A stretch of DNA of 43,863 nucleotides from Lachnoclostridium sp. (GTDB taxonomy: Bacteria > Bacillota > Clostridia > Lachnospirales > Lachnospiraceae): positions 1 through 43,863 of the forward strand of contig JAETRR010000045.1 of the NCBI GenBank assembly GCA_021770065.1, read 5' to 3'. The notes under the pieces were generated by a model that saw only the letters and a list, made by a program, of their open reading frames with translations, did not search any database and had not been told where the DNA came from. The translations under genes were made by a program, and so were the position numbers. Of the stretch, positions 8,083 to 16,096 are shown piece by piece (the first letter of the stretch is position 1; each line of letters begins with the position of its first letter).

Positions 8083-9219
8083 CTACAGATACGCGGAAAC
8101 CAGCCCGATGATTAAGCCGCCTGCAATCACCGATGCAATCTGCCCGGACACATTGGCCCCGATTGCATGCATGAGAATGATATTTCCCGGATCCTCCTCA
8201 AGCGCCATCTTCTGCACCACTCTGGCCGACATGGGAAACGCAGAAATTCCGGCAGCGCCAATCATGGGATTGACCTTTTTCTTCCGGAACAGATTCAGAA
8301 GCTTCGCCAGCAGCACACCGCCGATGCTGTCAAAAATAAAAGCAATGAGACCAATCCCCATAATCAGAAGCGTGTCCATATTCACAAAAGCCTCCGCACG
8401 CATGCTGAAAGAAATGGTAAGCCCCAGAAGCAGTGTAATCAGATTGGCCAGAACATTCTGGGCCGTGTCCGAGAGCGTACCCAGCACGCCGCACTCCCGA
8501 ATCAGATTTCCGAACATAAGGAATCCCACCAGAGCCACCGACTGGGGCGATACCAGTCCCACCAGAAAAGTGGTCAGTATGGGAAATGCGATGCGCATGC
8601 CCTTGGAAACATTGCCCGGTGTATAGTCCATCCGAATACGGCGCTCCTTCCTGGTCGTCACCAGGCGGATGGCAAAAGGCTGCACAATGGGCACAAGCGC
8701 CATATAGGAATAAGCTGCCACAGCAATGGCTCCCACATATTTTGAGTGAAGAACCTGGGACACCAGTATCGAGGTCGGCCCGTCTGCCGCCCCGATAATT
8801 CCGATGGAAGCCGCATCCTTCAGATCAAAGCCCAGAAGCACCGCTGTGCTTAAGGCAAAGAAGATACCGAACTGAGCTCCTGCCCCGAATAAAAACATAG
8901 AGGGCATGGACAAAAGCGGCCCGAAATCAATCATAGCTCCGATTCCGATAAAAAGCAGAATGGGCAGGGCTTCCGATGCCTCAATTCCCACTTCAAAAAG
9001 CCACTCAATAATTCCGTTTACCACACCGATTCCCTCAACATTCTGGTTAATCACCCCGGACAGAGGCAGATTCACAAGAATCGCTCCAAAGCCCATCGGC
9101 AGAAGCAGCGCAGGCTCGTAGCCCTTTTTTACCGCCAGATAAATCAGCAGAACGCCTATGCCGTACATCACCGCCTGCTGCCAGGTAATCTGCAGTAAAC
9201 CTTCCCATAAAAATTCCAT
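8083..9219 (-). CDS. Sodium ion-translocating decarboxylase, beta subunit (OadB/GcdB/MmdB family)
   Basis: A 378-residue polytopic protein with 10-11 membrane segments. Family signatures are GIGAMIDFGPLLSMPSMFLF, then IGIIGAADGPTS and a late GANVSGQIASVIAGG block. These surround the Asp and Ser residues that in this family carry Na+ across the membrane when oxaloacetate, methylmalonyl-CoA or glutaconyl-CoA is decarboxylated. The start is taken at MEFLWEG because AGGAGG lies 8 bases before it; the upstream in-frame ATG lies inside a family B repeat. No alpha (carboxyltransferase) or biotin carrier gene is in the window, so the substrate is unknown. The leader contains a riboswitch-like RNA and terminator. 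Confidence 0.93.
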   Translation of the reverse strand: MEFLWEGLLQITWQQAVMYGIGVLLIYLAVKKGYEPALLLPMGFGAILVNLPLSGVINQNVEGIGVVNGIIEWLFEVGIEASEALPILLFIGIGAMIDFGPLLSMPSMFLFGAGAQFGIFFALSTAVLLGFDLKDAASIGIIGAADGPTSILVSQVLHSKYVGAIAVAAYSYMALVPIVQPFAIRLVTTRKERRIRMDYTPGNVSKGMRIAFPILTTFLVGLVSPQSVALVGFLMFGNLIRECGVLGTLSDTAQNVLANLITLLLGLTISFSMRAEAFVNMDTLLIMGIGLIAFIFDSIGGVLLAKLLNLFRKKKVNPMIGAAGISAFPMSARVVQKMALEEDPGNIILMHAIGANVSGQIASVIAGGLIIGLVSAYL

Positions 9220-9231
9220 AACTTTTCCTCC

Positions 9232-9285
9232 TATTCCAGTTCCGCAATATCCCTCACAGTACACCTTGTCCTAAATCAATTTCCG
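9232..9285. repeat. Family B palindromic repeat, left half only
   Basis: The sequence TTCCAGTTCCGCAATATCCC and the following bases up to ATCAATTTCC match the left arm of the complete copies at 19217, 26657 and 41014. The right arm is missing, and the sequence passes straight into the terminator of the riboswitch-like leader. It lies directly upstream of the SD of the sodium-pump gene, as the complete copies do for other genes. Confidence 0.8.
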
Positions 9286-9290
9286 GCGAT

Positions 9291-9328
9291 AAAAAAAGAG
9301 ACCTCCGGCATCTTCTGCCAAAAGTCTC
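9291..9328 (-). terminator. Intrinsic terminator (riboswitch expression platform)
   Basis: Reading the minus strand, GAGAC (9324-9328) with GTCTC (9298-9302), plus an inner TGGCA/TGCCG stem, is followed by seven T residues (9291-9297). The 5' strand of this stem is the same segment that closes the aptamer below, so the two folds exclude each other. Confidence 0.85.
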
Positions 9329-9447
9329 GTTCTTTCTCAACGGAAAGTGTGCAACCATGACACAGTACAGCATTGCTTTCACTGCTGCGCGAATCTGCCG
9401 GCTTTGTGCCAGGGAATGTTGATTGCACCTTTTAACTACTCCCTTTT
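9320..9447 (-). ncRNA. Riboswitch-like leader RNA (yybP-ykoY-like; Mn2+ or another cation)
   Basis: On the minus strand the leader begins with AAAAGGGAGTAG (9436-9447) and closes with ACGAGACTTTT (ending at 9320). AAAAG pairs with CTTTT, and GTGCAA (9423-9428, read on minus) pairs with TTGCAC (9349-9354). The GGAGUAG next to the closing stem and the AGAC on the 3' side match what I recall of the yybP-ykoY Mn2+ aptamer. The 3' closing strand is shared with the terminator at 9291-9328, a standard transcriptional switch. The regulated gene is a sodium pump, so a Na+ aptamer of the DUF1646 type is an alternative. The ligand is inference; the RNA switch layout is seen. Confidence 0.7.
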
Positions 9448-9455
9448 GTTTTTTT

Positions 9456-9484
9456 ACCTTAACACACTTCCGCAAATCTGTCAA
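9456..9484 (-). promoter_or_regulatory. Promoter of riboswitch leader and sodium-pump genes
   Basis: -35 TTGACA (9479-9484) and -10 TAAGGT (9456-9461) are 17 bases apart on the minus strand. Transcription would start within a few bases of the first base of the aptamer, which supports both calls. Confidence 0.65.
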
Positions 9485-9568
9485 TTATTTATTGCGCAGC
9501 ATTTATCCGCTTCCCTCTCCTTTTATTGCTGTTCACTCCGTGGCCAATAGCACTTTTCCTTATCTTCT

Positions 9569-10204
9569 CTACTCCACAAACGCATGGCTTATAATATAGA
9601 ATTCCTCCTGACTGGCCCGATGCTCCTTCTCCATCTTTTCCAGGCCGTCATCATACTCCCGGGCTTCTTTCTCATCTATCTGCATCACCGGACTGTCGTA
9701 ATAGAACCATGTTCTTCCGTCCAAAGCGCCTTCCTTTAACTCCTTCACCATCATAGCCGCCGGAAATTTCTTATTTTCCAGACATACATTGTATTTTTTA
9801 CAGCACCGGAATCCGCTGCTTACATAATTGGCCGGACTTCCGAAAATCACAATCACATCATATCCAAGATCAGCTGCGCGCTTAAAAGAATGCTCCATCA
9901 GTCTCTTACCATAGCCTTTTCTCTGATATCCGGGCAGAACAGAAACCGGGCCAAAAGTAAGTATCTTCTTTTCCTCCCCCTTTTCATCCACAAGCTTCGC
10001 CCTGGTATACATAATATTTCCAATCACCCGGCCGTCAAGTTCTGCCACAAAAGCCAGCTCCGGTATAAAATCCTCATGCTTCCGCATGATATGAACCAGA
10101 TAGTGCTCCACACATCCCAGAACATATTGATTGTAGAAAGCTTTCCTCGTGAGTTCCTCTACTGTTCCGTAATCTGCTTCTGTTTCATTTCTGATTTTTA
10201 ACAT
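9569..10204 (-). CDS. GNAT family N-acetyltransferase
   Basis: A 211-residue acetyltransferase. The acetyl-CoA pyrophosphate loop is VLPGYQRKGYGKRLM (about 96-110), matching Q/RxxGxG/A. Preceding strands (FVAELDGRVIGNIMYTRA) and the following FGSPANYVSSGF block fit the putative acetyltransferase subgroup with a long C-terminal tail. Start chosen at MLKIRNETEADY because GAGGAG lies 6 bases before it; in-frame upstream ATGs lack a ribosome site. Substrate unknown. It lies 118 bases downstream of the HxlR gene on the same strand. Confidence 0.9.
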   Translation of the reverse strand: MLKIRNETEADYGTVEELTRKAFYNQYVLGCVEHYLVHIMRKHEDFIPELAFVAELDGRVIGNIMYTRAKLVDEKGEEKKILTFGPVSVLPGYQRKGYGKRLMEHSFKRAADLGYDVIVIFGSPANYVSSGFRCCKKYNVCLENKKFPAAMMVKELKEGALDGRTWFYYDSPVMQIDEKEAREYDDGLEKMEKEHRASQEEFYIISHAFVE

Positions 10205-10281
10205 TCTATCTCCTCTCTTACTCATAGCCCGGACAGACATGTGCGCCTGTAAACCGGGAAAAATTTCGTTACTTTTCACAC

Positions 10282-10311
10282 CCACGCCAATCACTCCGCT
10301 GATTGGCGTGG
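10282..10311 (-). terminator. Perfect hairpin between HxlR and GNAT genes
   Basis: CCACGCCAATCA (10282-10293) and TGATTGGCGTGG (10300-10311) form a 12-base perfect stem with a 6-base loop. It is positioned to end the HxlR transcript or fold in the GNAT leader. No T-run follows on either strand, so the function is unsure. Confidence 0.45.
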
Positions 10312-10322
10312 AGCCAATACAG

Positions 10323-10679
10323 TTATGGGGCCAAAGGGACTGCCCTGGATCCTAAGGAATCCACCAAGCCTTGCTTGGTACCCACCGGAAGAAAACTCTC
10401 TCCCAGCTTTGTCAGAGAGTATTCCACCCTCGGGGGAATCTCCCTGTAAATCTCTCTGTGAAGAAATCCATCCTGTTCCAGTTCTCTAAGCTGCTTAGTC
10501 AGTGTGGACTGGGTAATGCCGTCCAGCCGGCGCATCAGCTCTCCGAACCGCTGAACCCGGTAAAATGCAACATACCACAGAATCAGAATCTTCCATTTTC
10601 CCCCAATCACTGACTGCAGCCGGCTCATGGGAACACACCGGGCCGTTACAGACTCATCACTGAATTTATTTACCGCCAT
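10323..10679 (-). CDS. HxlR-family winged-helix regulator (altered C-terminus)
   Basis: A 118-residue regulator. The MarR-like HxlR fold is clear: [14 protein letters not shown] (about 26-39), [20 protein letters not shown] (about 46-65), then LREL and [16 protein letters not shown] (about 85-100). HxlR proteins often respond to aldehydes or disulfide stress through Cys; here Cys16 lies near the N-terminus. After LPV the sequence becomes [19 protein letters not shown] and no longer resembles the C-terminal dimerisation helix of the family. This suggests a frameshift or replaced tail. GGGGGTG precedes the chosen ATG. The radical SAM gene is divergent and may be its target. Confidence 0.85.
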   Translation of the reverse strand: MAVNKFSDESVTARCVPMSRLQSVIGGKWKILILWYVAFYRVQRFGELMRRLDGITQSTLTKQLRELEQDGFLHREIYREIPPRVEYSLTKLGESFLPVGTKQGLVDSLGSRAVPLAP

Positions 10680-10699
10680 GGAAACACCCCCTGGTCCAA

Positions 10700-10728
10700 A
10701 TTCTAAATCCGTCCGCAAAGCTTGTCAA
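10700..10728 (-). promoter_or_regulatory. Promoter of HxlR gene
   Basis: -35 TTGACA (10723-10728) and -10 TAGAAT (10700-10705) with 17-base spacing on the minus strand give a short leader of about 15 bases before the ATG at 10679. Confidence 0.7.
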
Positions 10729-10847
10729 CCGCAGGAGCCGCATCCGGCCGAAAATAACCTCTCTCTCGTTACAATTCACACCATATCCGTTTAGAACTAT
10801 TTCCATTCATTCTCAGTGCGAATTGCTTCCATTTGTACGGAAAAGGA

Positions 10848-10871
10848 TACTATCATTAAAAAAAGACAGTA
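10848..10871. promoter_or_regulatory. Possible HxlR-type operator
   Basis: TACT (10848-10851) and AGTA (10868-10871) flank 16 A/T-rich bases in the HxlR/radical SAM divergent region. TACT...AGTA half-sites are known for HxlR regulators such as YodB. The match is short, so this is a weak call. Nothing else clear is seen in 10729-10986, apart from a weak plus-strand promoter (TTACAA and TAGAAC, 17 bases apart, starting near 10770). Confidence 0.3.
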
Positions 10872-10986
10872 CTTTTCTCCCGGAAAATTTTACGCTATGG
10901 TAAGGATACCGAAAGCGGGGCAAAAGACGCATCTTCCCTTTTCCCCCGCCAGAGGCAGAGAAAATCAACACAAAGGAGTGAATGTT

Positions 10987-11886
10987 ATGCATTACACAGG
11001 AACCATCTGGCGTCCCCCCTACGAGGCCTCTTCCATGCTTTTAGAGGTTACCTCAGGCTGCACCCACCACCGGTGCAAATTCTGCACCTTATATGAGGAT
11101 CTGCCATTCCAGTTCAAAATGACGCCATTAGAAATCATCAAAAGCGATCTGAAAGAAGCCAGGGCCCAGCTGCGTCTCTTTAAAGACGCACAGGTTTCCC
11201 GGACCTTTTTGACCGGAGCAAACCCCTTTGTCCTAAAAGCCCCCCGCCTCTTAGAAATCGCAGATCTTATACGACAGTATCTTCCGGAGTGCCGGACCAT
11301 CGGCTGCTTTTCCAGAGTAACAGACATTGCCATGAAAACCGACGAAGACCTTCTGCAGCTTCACACCGCCGGCTACGACTGCATCACCATCGGCATCGAA
11401 ACAGGGGACGATGAGGCACTGAAATTCATGGATAAGGGTTATTTATCCGAAGATATCCTAATCCAGTGCAGACGGCTTGAGCAGGCAGGCATCCATTACC
11501 ACTTCTTCTACCTCACCGGCATATCCGGCGCAGGAAAAGGCGGCAAAGGCGCCAAAGCCACAGCCGCCATCTGCAATCAGCTCCACCCGCTCATCATCGG
11601 CGCAAGCATGCTGACCATCTACCCAAGTTCAAAACTTTACACAGAAATCCAAAAAGGAAACTGGCAGGAAGAAACCGAACTGGAAAAATACAAAGAACTG
11701 AAAACACTGGTACAAAACTTACAAAACCCCGTCTGGTTCGGCGCCCTTGGAGCCTCCAACCCCATCCCCATAGAAGGAACCCTGCCAAAAGAAAAACAAA
11801 AAATCCTGACCCTGCTGGACAAAATCATCAAAACCGTAAGTGAAGAAGAATTACAACATTACCGAAAAAACCTCAAACACCTATAA
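10987..11886 (+). CDS. Radical SAM protein
   Basis: A 299-residue radical SAM enzyme. The cluster motif is SGCTHHRCKFC (about residues 18-28), spaced C-x4-C-x2-C, as found in an uncharacterised radical SAM branch with EVTSGCT...C. Later motifs are TGANPFVLKAPRLLEIADLI and TIGIETGDDEALKFMDKGY, the latter the usual SAM-binding GIETG strand. Start chosen at MHYTGTIW because AAAGGAG lies 9 bases upstream; the longer frame back to 10816 has no ribosome site. The reaction is unknown. The divergent HxlR gene may control it. A long hairpin lies 69 bases after the stop. Confidence 0.9.
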   Translation: MHYTGTIWRPPYEASSMLLEVTSGCTHHRCKFCTLYEDLPFQFKMTPLEIIKSDLKEARAQLRLFKDAQVSRTFLTGANPFVLKAPRLLEIADLIRQYLPECRTIGCFSRVTDIAMKTDEDLLQLHTAGYDCITIGIETGDDEALKFMDKGYLSEDILIQCRRLEQAGIHYHFFYLTGISGAGKGGKGAKATAAICNQLHPLIIGASMLTIYPSSKLYTEIQKGNWQEETELEKYKELKTLVQNLQNPVWFGALGASNPIPIEGTLPKEKQKILTLLDKIIKTVSEEELQHYRKNLKHL

Positions 11887-11954
11887 CAAAAGCCCCTTAA
11901 TCCATTCTTCGCCCCACCACAAACACCAAAACACAATTCCCACCCCCAAAACCA

Positions 11955-12165
11955 GGGTCCGGAGCAGCCGCCCGCCGGAGGCTTTTCCGATATCCAGTGT
12001 CCGGCTGTTCACGTACAGGATGTCTGATATGGGCGGACATTGACACAAAACCGGAAAACAATCAAAACCTCCCATGTCAATGTACGCACAGAGCAGACAG
12101 CGTGTACGTGAACCGTCCGGACATCGGATATGGAAAAGCCTCCGGCGGGCGGCTGCTCCGGACCC
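11955..12165. repeat. Family C palindromic repeat, complete 211-bp hairpin
   Basis: Positions 11955-11988 and 12132-12165 are perfect 34-base inverted repeats that are very GC-rich (GGGTCCGGAGCAGCC...). The inner part stays complementary: GTTCACGTACA pairs with TGTACGTGAAC and GACATTGACA with TGTCAATGT. Only about 25 bases at the centre are unpaired. The core also matches the copy at 1-90. The element fills the gap between two convergent genes and would block read-through on both strands. The 11887-11954 flank is A-rich on the plus strand and holds no other feature. Confidence 0.9.
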
Positions 12166-12174
12166 GTCCGTCCT

Positions 12175-14202
12175 CTACTCCTCCTCCACAATCCTCCTGC
12201 TCCCTGCATAAGTAGCCAGAAAATACCCCCCGTAAATCAGCAGAATAAACACCGCCGTGAACAAAATAGCCCCCAGCTGCGATCCCCCGTTAAGAGCGAT
12301 CAGCATCCGGTTCACAAACTGCACCCCGAAAATCGAATGCACAAACGCCAGAGAAAGAGGCATCAAAAAGAAAATTCCAATCTGCTTAAACAGCGCCCTG
12401 CGGATCATCCCCTGATCCGCCCCAAGCTCACGCAGAATCCGATACCGCTCCCGATTGTCGGAAGCCTCCGAAAGCTCCTTAAGCGCCAGAACCGCCGCAC
12501 TGGAAATCAAAAAAATCACTCCCAGATAAAGTGCAATAAACGTCATAATCGCCCCGATCCCCACACTGCTCTCCCGAAGGCTGATCTTCGAAATCACATA
12601 TACCGGCGTCCGCTTCGTAGCCGCGGCAATCCGCTCTTCTGTAATCATCCGCTCATCTTTTGAGTCCGCCCTGTAATCCCCGGCCAGGTAATTGCAATAG
12701 GGCTTGAGCTCCCCGCTCTCAAAAGCACTGTCCGGCAGAATATAAATCCCCATAACCGTCCGCGAACTGCTCATACTCAGATACCCGTCCCGGGACTCCT
12801 CATACCTCGGCACATACTGCTTCCCTCCGATTGTAAGCGGCGCTCCGGCCCGAAGAGCCATATCCCGAATCGCCTTCATAGAGTCAAAAGTGCACAAAAG
12901 CAGATACTCATCCTCTGAGAGCTCATAAGTCGGAATCCCATAGAGCTCTGCCATCCGGTTATACTCCGAGAGCGGCACCAGCTCCTCCCTCGAAGACCAG
13001 TCCAGCATGGGAAACCGTTCCATCACCTGCTCCCTGCTCTCCCCAAGCGTATCCTCCCAGGTAAGTCCCTGTGAAGTATAGGAGGTGATCTCCACATACC
13101 CTTCCTTCAGTTCCTCATCCAGATCAAATCCTTCACCGGAGAGATACTCCGCAATCCCCTTTCCTGCGGCCTCATAAGAAAGCTTATCATCTGCCTCCAT
13201 AGATTTCCTCATGCATACATCCCTCGGCGCCATCTCCTCAAACTCCGCCGTCAGAGACTGGTTCACACTGACACCGCAGGAAAGGACGCCGATGGTCATA
13301 AACAGCATCAGGCAGATTACCGTCATAGAGCATACCGTAGTATTAATACGGCTGTTCATCTGCCGGAACACAAACAAATTCAAATCCTTCAGATAAAACC
13401 CCCGCCTTGCGCGGATTACACGCAGCATAAGCCCCGACAAAGACCAGAAAAACAAAAAGGTTGCAATACTTCCAAGCGCAATCAGGGCCAGTGTCCGGTT
13501 CCGATCCACCGTTCCCAGACGCCCCAGCACGCTCAGATAGCAATATCCCAGAAGTCCCAGGGAAATCACAAACAGTATTCCCGAAACGACCGGATTTTTC
13601 ATGCGCACCTGCTCATTTTTCCTGCCTGCTGTCAGAAGGTCAAGAAGCTTATATCTGGAAATCGCCGCCGCATTAAAGAAAATCACAAGCAGATACATAA
13701 TTCCGAAATAGATCACCGTTTTTCCCGCCGCTCTGGGAGAAAAGACAAAGGTATAGACTGTCATATCCGCCTCAAACATCCGGGCCACAAGAACAGACAT
13801 CAGCTGAGAGGCAAAAACTCCGATCACAAGGCCCACGGCCAGAGAAATCAGTCCAATCAGCACGGTTTCCCCGAGAAGAATCCGGGAAATGCTGCCCCGG
13901 CCCATGCCAAGGGTCATATACACCCCAAACTCCTTTTTGCGCTTCCGGATCAGAAAATTATTGGCATACACAATCAGAAAACCCAGAATCACGGAAACAA
14001 AAACAGAAACGCCTGCAAGCATTGTAAGCATAAGCTGAATAATCTCCCTGGTGGAAGCAGACACTGCCTGCATAACTCCCTGAGAATCCAAAGCATTAAA
14101 TACATAAAAGATCGCAACCCCCAATACCAGTGTAAGGAAATAAATGGTGTAGTCCCGGAAACTCTTTTTCAGATTCCGAAGAGACAATTTAAACAGCATC
14201 AT
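12175..14202 (-). CDS. BceB-type ABC transporter permease
   Basis: A 675-residue permease with the layout of BceB/FtsX-like exporters: about ten membrane segments and a large extracellular region between the seventh and eighth (about residues 310-540). In this family that region binds peptide antibiotics and signals to the partner kinase. The N-terminal motif FRDYTIYFLTLVLGVAIFY is typical. It overlaps the ATPase gene by 14 bases, so the two are translated together. The BceS/BceR-type genes lie just upstream. A role in resistance to bacitracin-like or lantibiotic-type peptides is inferred from the family. Confidence 0.93.
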   Translation of the reverse strand: MMLFKLSLRNLKKSFRDYTIYFLTLVLGVAIFYVFNALDSQGVMQAVSASTREIIQLMLTMLAGVSVFVSVILGFLIVYANNFLIRKRKKEFGVYMTLGMGRGSISRILLGETVLIGLISLAVGLVIGVFASQLMSVLVARMFEADMTVYTFVFSPRAAGKTVIYFGIMYLLVIFFNAAAISRYKLLDLLTAGRKNEQVRMKNPVVSGILFVISLGLLGYCYLSVLGRLGTVDRNRTLALIALGSIATFLFFWSLSGLMLRVIRARRGFYLKDLNLFVFRQMNSRINTTVCSMTVICLMLFMTIGVLSCGVSVNQSLTAEFEEMAPRDVCMRKSMEADDKLSYEAAGKGIAEYLSGEGFDLDEELKEGYVEITSYTSQGLTWEDTLGESREQVMERFPMLDWSSREELVPLSEYNRMAELYGIPTYELSEDEYLLLCTFDSMKAIRDMALRAGAPLTIGGKQYVPRYEESRDGYLSMSSSRTVMGIYILPDSAFESGELKPYCNYLAGDYRADSKDERMITEERIAAATKRTPVYVISKISLRESSVGIGAIMTFIALYLGVIFLISSAAVLALKELSEASDNRERYRILRELGADQGMIRRALFKQIGIFFLMPLSLAFVHSIFGVQFVNRMLIALNGGSQLGAILFTAVFILLIYGGYFLATYAGSRRIVEEE

Positions 14203-14956
14203 TCAAATCACCTCCCAGTAATGTAACCACATCAATAACCTGGTTGAAGAAGCTCTTCCGATCCAAATCACCCCGGCGGATTTCACTGAAAATCCCTCCG
14301 TCCTTGATAAAGAGAATGCGCGATGCATAGCTTGCCGTAAACGCATCATGTGTCACCATAAGAATCGTAGCGCCGAGCCTGCGGTTCATCTCGTCAAAAC
14401 ACTGCAGCAGCATACGGGAAGCCTTAGAATCCAGCGCTCCCGTAGGCTCGTCGGCCAGAATCAGCTTAGGATCCCCAATCATCGCCCGGGCCGAAGCCGT
14501 CCTCTGCTTCTCGCCTCCCGAGATCTGATAAGGATATTTATTTAAGATCCCTGAGATCCCAAGCCTTGCCGCTGTCTCGCGGACGCGCTTGTCGATCTTC
14601 CCGGGTGCCGTATGTGAGATAGACAGGGCCAGGGCAATATTTTCATAGACTGTCAGTGTATCCAGAAGGTGAAAGTCCTGGAACACAAAGCCTAACTCGT
14701 CCCTGCGGAATTTATTTAAGGCATTGCCCCGAAGCTTTGTGATATCTTTTCCTCCCACCGTAATCGTACCGCTCGTCACACGGTCAATGGTGGAAATGCA
14801 GTTTAAGAGAGTCGTTTTTCCGCTTCCGCTGGCTCCCATAATTCCCACAAATTCACCGGCCTGCACCTGGAAGCTGATATTGTCTATGGCCTTCGTGACA
14901 TTTCCCCTGCTCCCGTAATATTTTTCAATACTGTCAACACTTAAGATAATACTCAT
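14189..14956 (-). CDS. BceA-type ABC transporter ATPase
   Basis: A 255-residue ATPase with all motifs: Walker A GASGSGKT (about 41-48), Q-loop VFQDFHLLDTLTVYENIAL, signature ISGGE (about 145-149), Walker B LILADEP (about 165-171) and the H-loop MVTHD. The spacing matches the MacB/BceA family. A usual RVAIARA is QRTASARA here, which is still compatible with activity. AAAGGAG lies upstream. Together with the overlapping permease gene it forms a peptide-sensing or detoxifying transporter. A candidate regulated promoter with a CTTACA inverted repeat lies 60-120 bases upstream. Confidence 0.95.
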   Translation of the reverse strand: MSIILSVDSIEKYYGSRGNVTKAIDNISFQVQAGEFVGIMGASGSGKTTLLNCISTIDRVTSGTITVGGKDITKLRGNALNKFRRDELGFVFQDFHLLDTLTVYENIALALSISHTAPGKIDKRVRETAARLGISGILNKYPYQISGGEKQRTASARAMIGDPKLILADEPTGALDSKASRMLLQCFDEMNRRLGATILMVTHDAFTASYASRILFIKDGGIFSEIRRGDLDRKSFFNQVIDVVTLLGGDLNDAV

Positions 14957-15013
14957 GGTACACGTCCACTCCTTTTATTTCAGACTTATTCCTTTTTCAT
15001 ACTTCATACTCTG

Positions 15014-15078
15014 ATTATAGGAAGCTTCCTTTCTTCGTACCATCGAAGTTCCTTACACCTCCCTTTCAATTTTGTAAG
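15014..15078 (-). promoter_or_regulatory. Candidate BceR-dependent promoter and operator
   Basis: On the minus strand a -10 box TATAAT (15014-15019) has no good -35 box. Instead an inverted repeat, CTTACA-N15-TGTAAG (15052-15078), is centred about 50 bases upstream of the -10 box. This layout fits an activator-dependent promoter such as BceR-type targets. It lies between bceS-like and bceA-like genes. Confidence 0.55.
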
Positions 15079-15082
15079 TTTT

Positions 15083-16096
15083 CTATCTTACGTCCGCATA
15101 GCTGCCCCGCGGGAAAATAAGCCGCACCTCGCAGCCCTCCCCTTCCGTGGAACGGATTTCCATTCCGTGCCCCAGTCTGCGGCACAGCTTATCACAGAGA
15201 TAAAGTCCCAGGCCCGTAGCCTGCCCCGACTGCCTTCCCAGGCTTCCCGTAAAGCCCTTCTCAAATACCCGGTCCAAATCGCTGCTCTTAATCCCCCGTC
15301 CGTTATCCCTTATGGCGAGCGTAATCTGCTCCCGTCCTTCATCGCCGGTAAAACAGAGCTTTAGGGATTCTTTATCCGAATACTTCACGCTATTAGACAA
15401 AATCTGATTCAGCATAAAAGCCAGCCACTTTTCGTCGCTGTACACGGCTGTCTCCAGCCCCTCCATCTCAACAGAGGCATGTTTTGCAATCAAAGCGCGT
15501 TTATTCCGCTTCACGGCCTGGGTTACCAGCTCCTTAAGATTCACGGAGCGGATCAGATAATCCTTCTCCACATGGGAGCTCCGGGCATAGAAAAGAGCCT
15601 GCTCCGTATAGCTTTCAATCTTCTCCAGCTCCTCCAGAAGCTCCGCTCCCCCTTCTGTCCTGTGGTTTTCCACAATGAGCTTTCCGGCTGCAATCGGTGT
15701 TTTTACCTCATGAATCCACAGCTCAATGTATTCCTTATACTCCTTTTCTGCGTTTTTGTAGCAGCTCACATGATCTGCCATAGACTTCCCAAGCTCCTGA
15801 AAGATCTCCTTCAACAGCCGCTCCTCCTGATTTCCCGGATATCCCAGCATCTCCGGCAGAAGATATTTCTTATCAAGCCCTGAGAGACTCTCCGTTATAT
15901 TCTGAAAATAAATCCGTTTTCTTCTATACTCCTGCCAGGTAATCAGAAAATACACCCCGTAGAAGCAAAAGGCCGTATAAATACCGATTCCCAGGCTGGC
16001 CCGGACCGTGAGAAGAAAAATCTCCACTGTGGCAAGCACGCCGCTTACAAACAAAAGCTGTCCCAGCCGCTCCCTTACATAGACTCCGTATCGCAT
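15083..16096 (-). CDS. BceS-type intramembrane-sensing histidine kinase
   Basis: A 337-residue kinase with two membrane segments (about 11-31 and 35-53) and no extracellular domain, as in BceS kinases that read their ABC transporter. The H-box is IHEVKTPIA with His129, the sequence typical of this subgroup. N (NQILSNSVKYS), G1 (DNGRGI) and G2 (GLGLYL) motifs are intact. It overlaps the regulator gene by 22 bases. The ABC genes follow on the same strand after 126 bases, completing a Bce module. Confidence 0.93.
   Translation of the reverse strand: MRYGVYVRERLGQLLFVSGVLATVEIFLLTVRASLGIGIYTAFCFYGVYFLITWQEYRRKRIYFQNITESLSGLDKKYLLPEMLGYPGNQEERLLKEIFQELGKSMADHVSCYKNAEKEYKEYIELWIHEVKTPIAAGKLIVENHRTEGGAELLEELEKIESYTEQALFYARSSHVEKDYLIRSVNLKELVTQAVKRNKRALIAKHASVEMEGLETAVYSDEKWLAFMLNQILSNSVKYSDKESLKLCFTGDEGREQITLAIRDNGRGIKSSDLDRVFEKGFTGSLGRQSGQATGLGLYLCDKLCRRLGHGMEIRSTEGEGCEVRLIFPRGSYADVR

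Noticed and set aside
9220..9264. Longer N-terminus of the sodium-pump gene (MYCEGYCGTGIGG)
   Set aside because: The extra codons come from the family B repeat and the real SD lies after them. The same repeat gives a false MYCKGYYGTGIG extension at 41002-41043.
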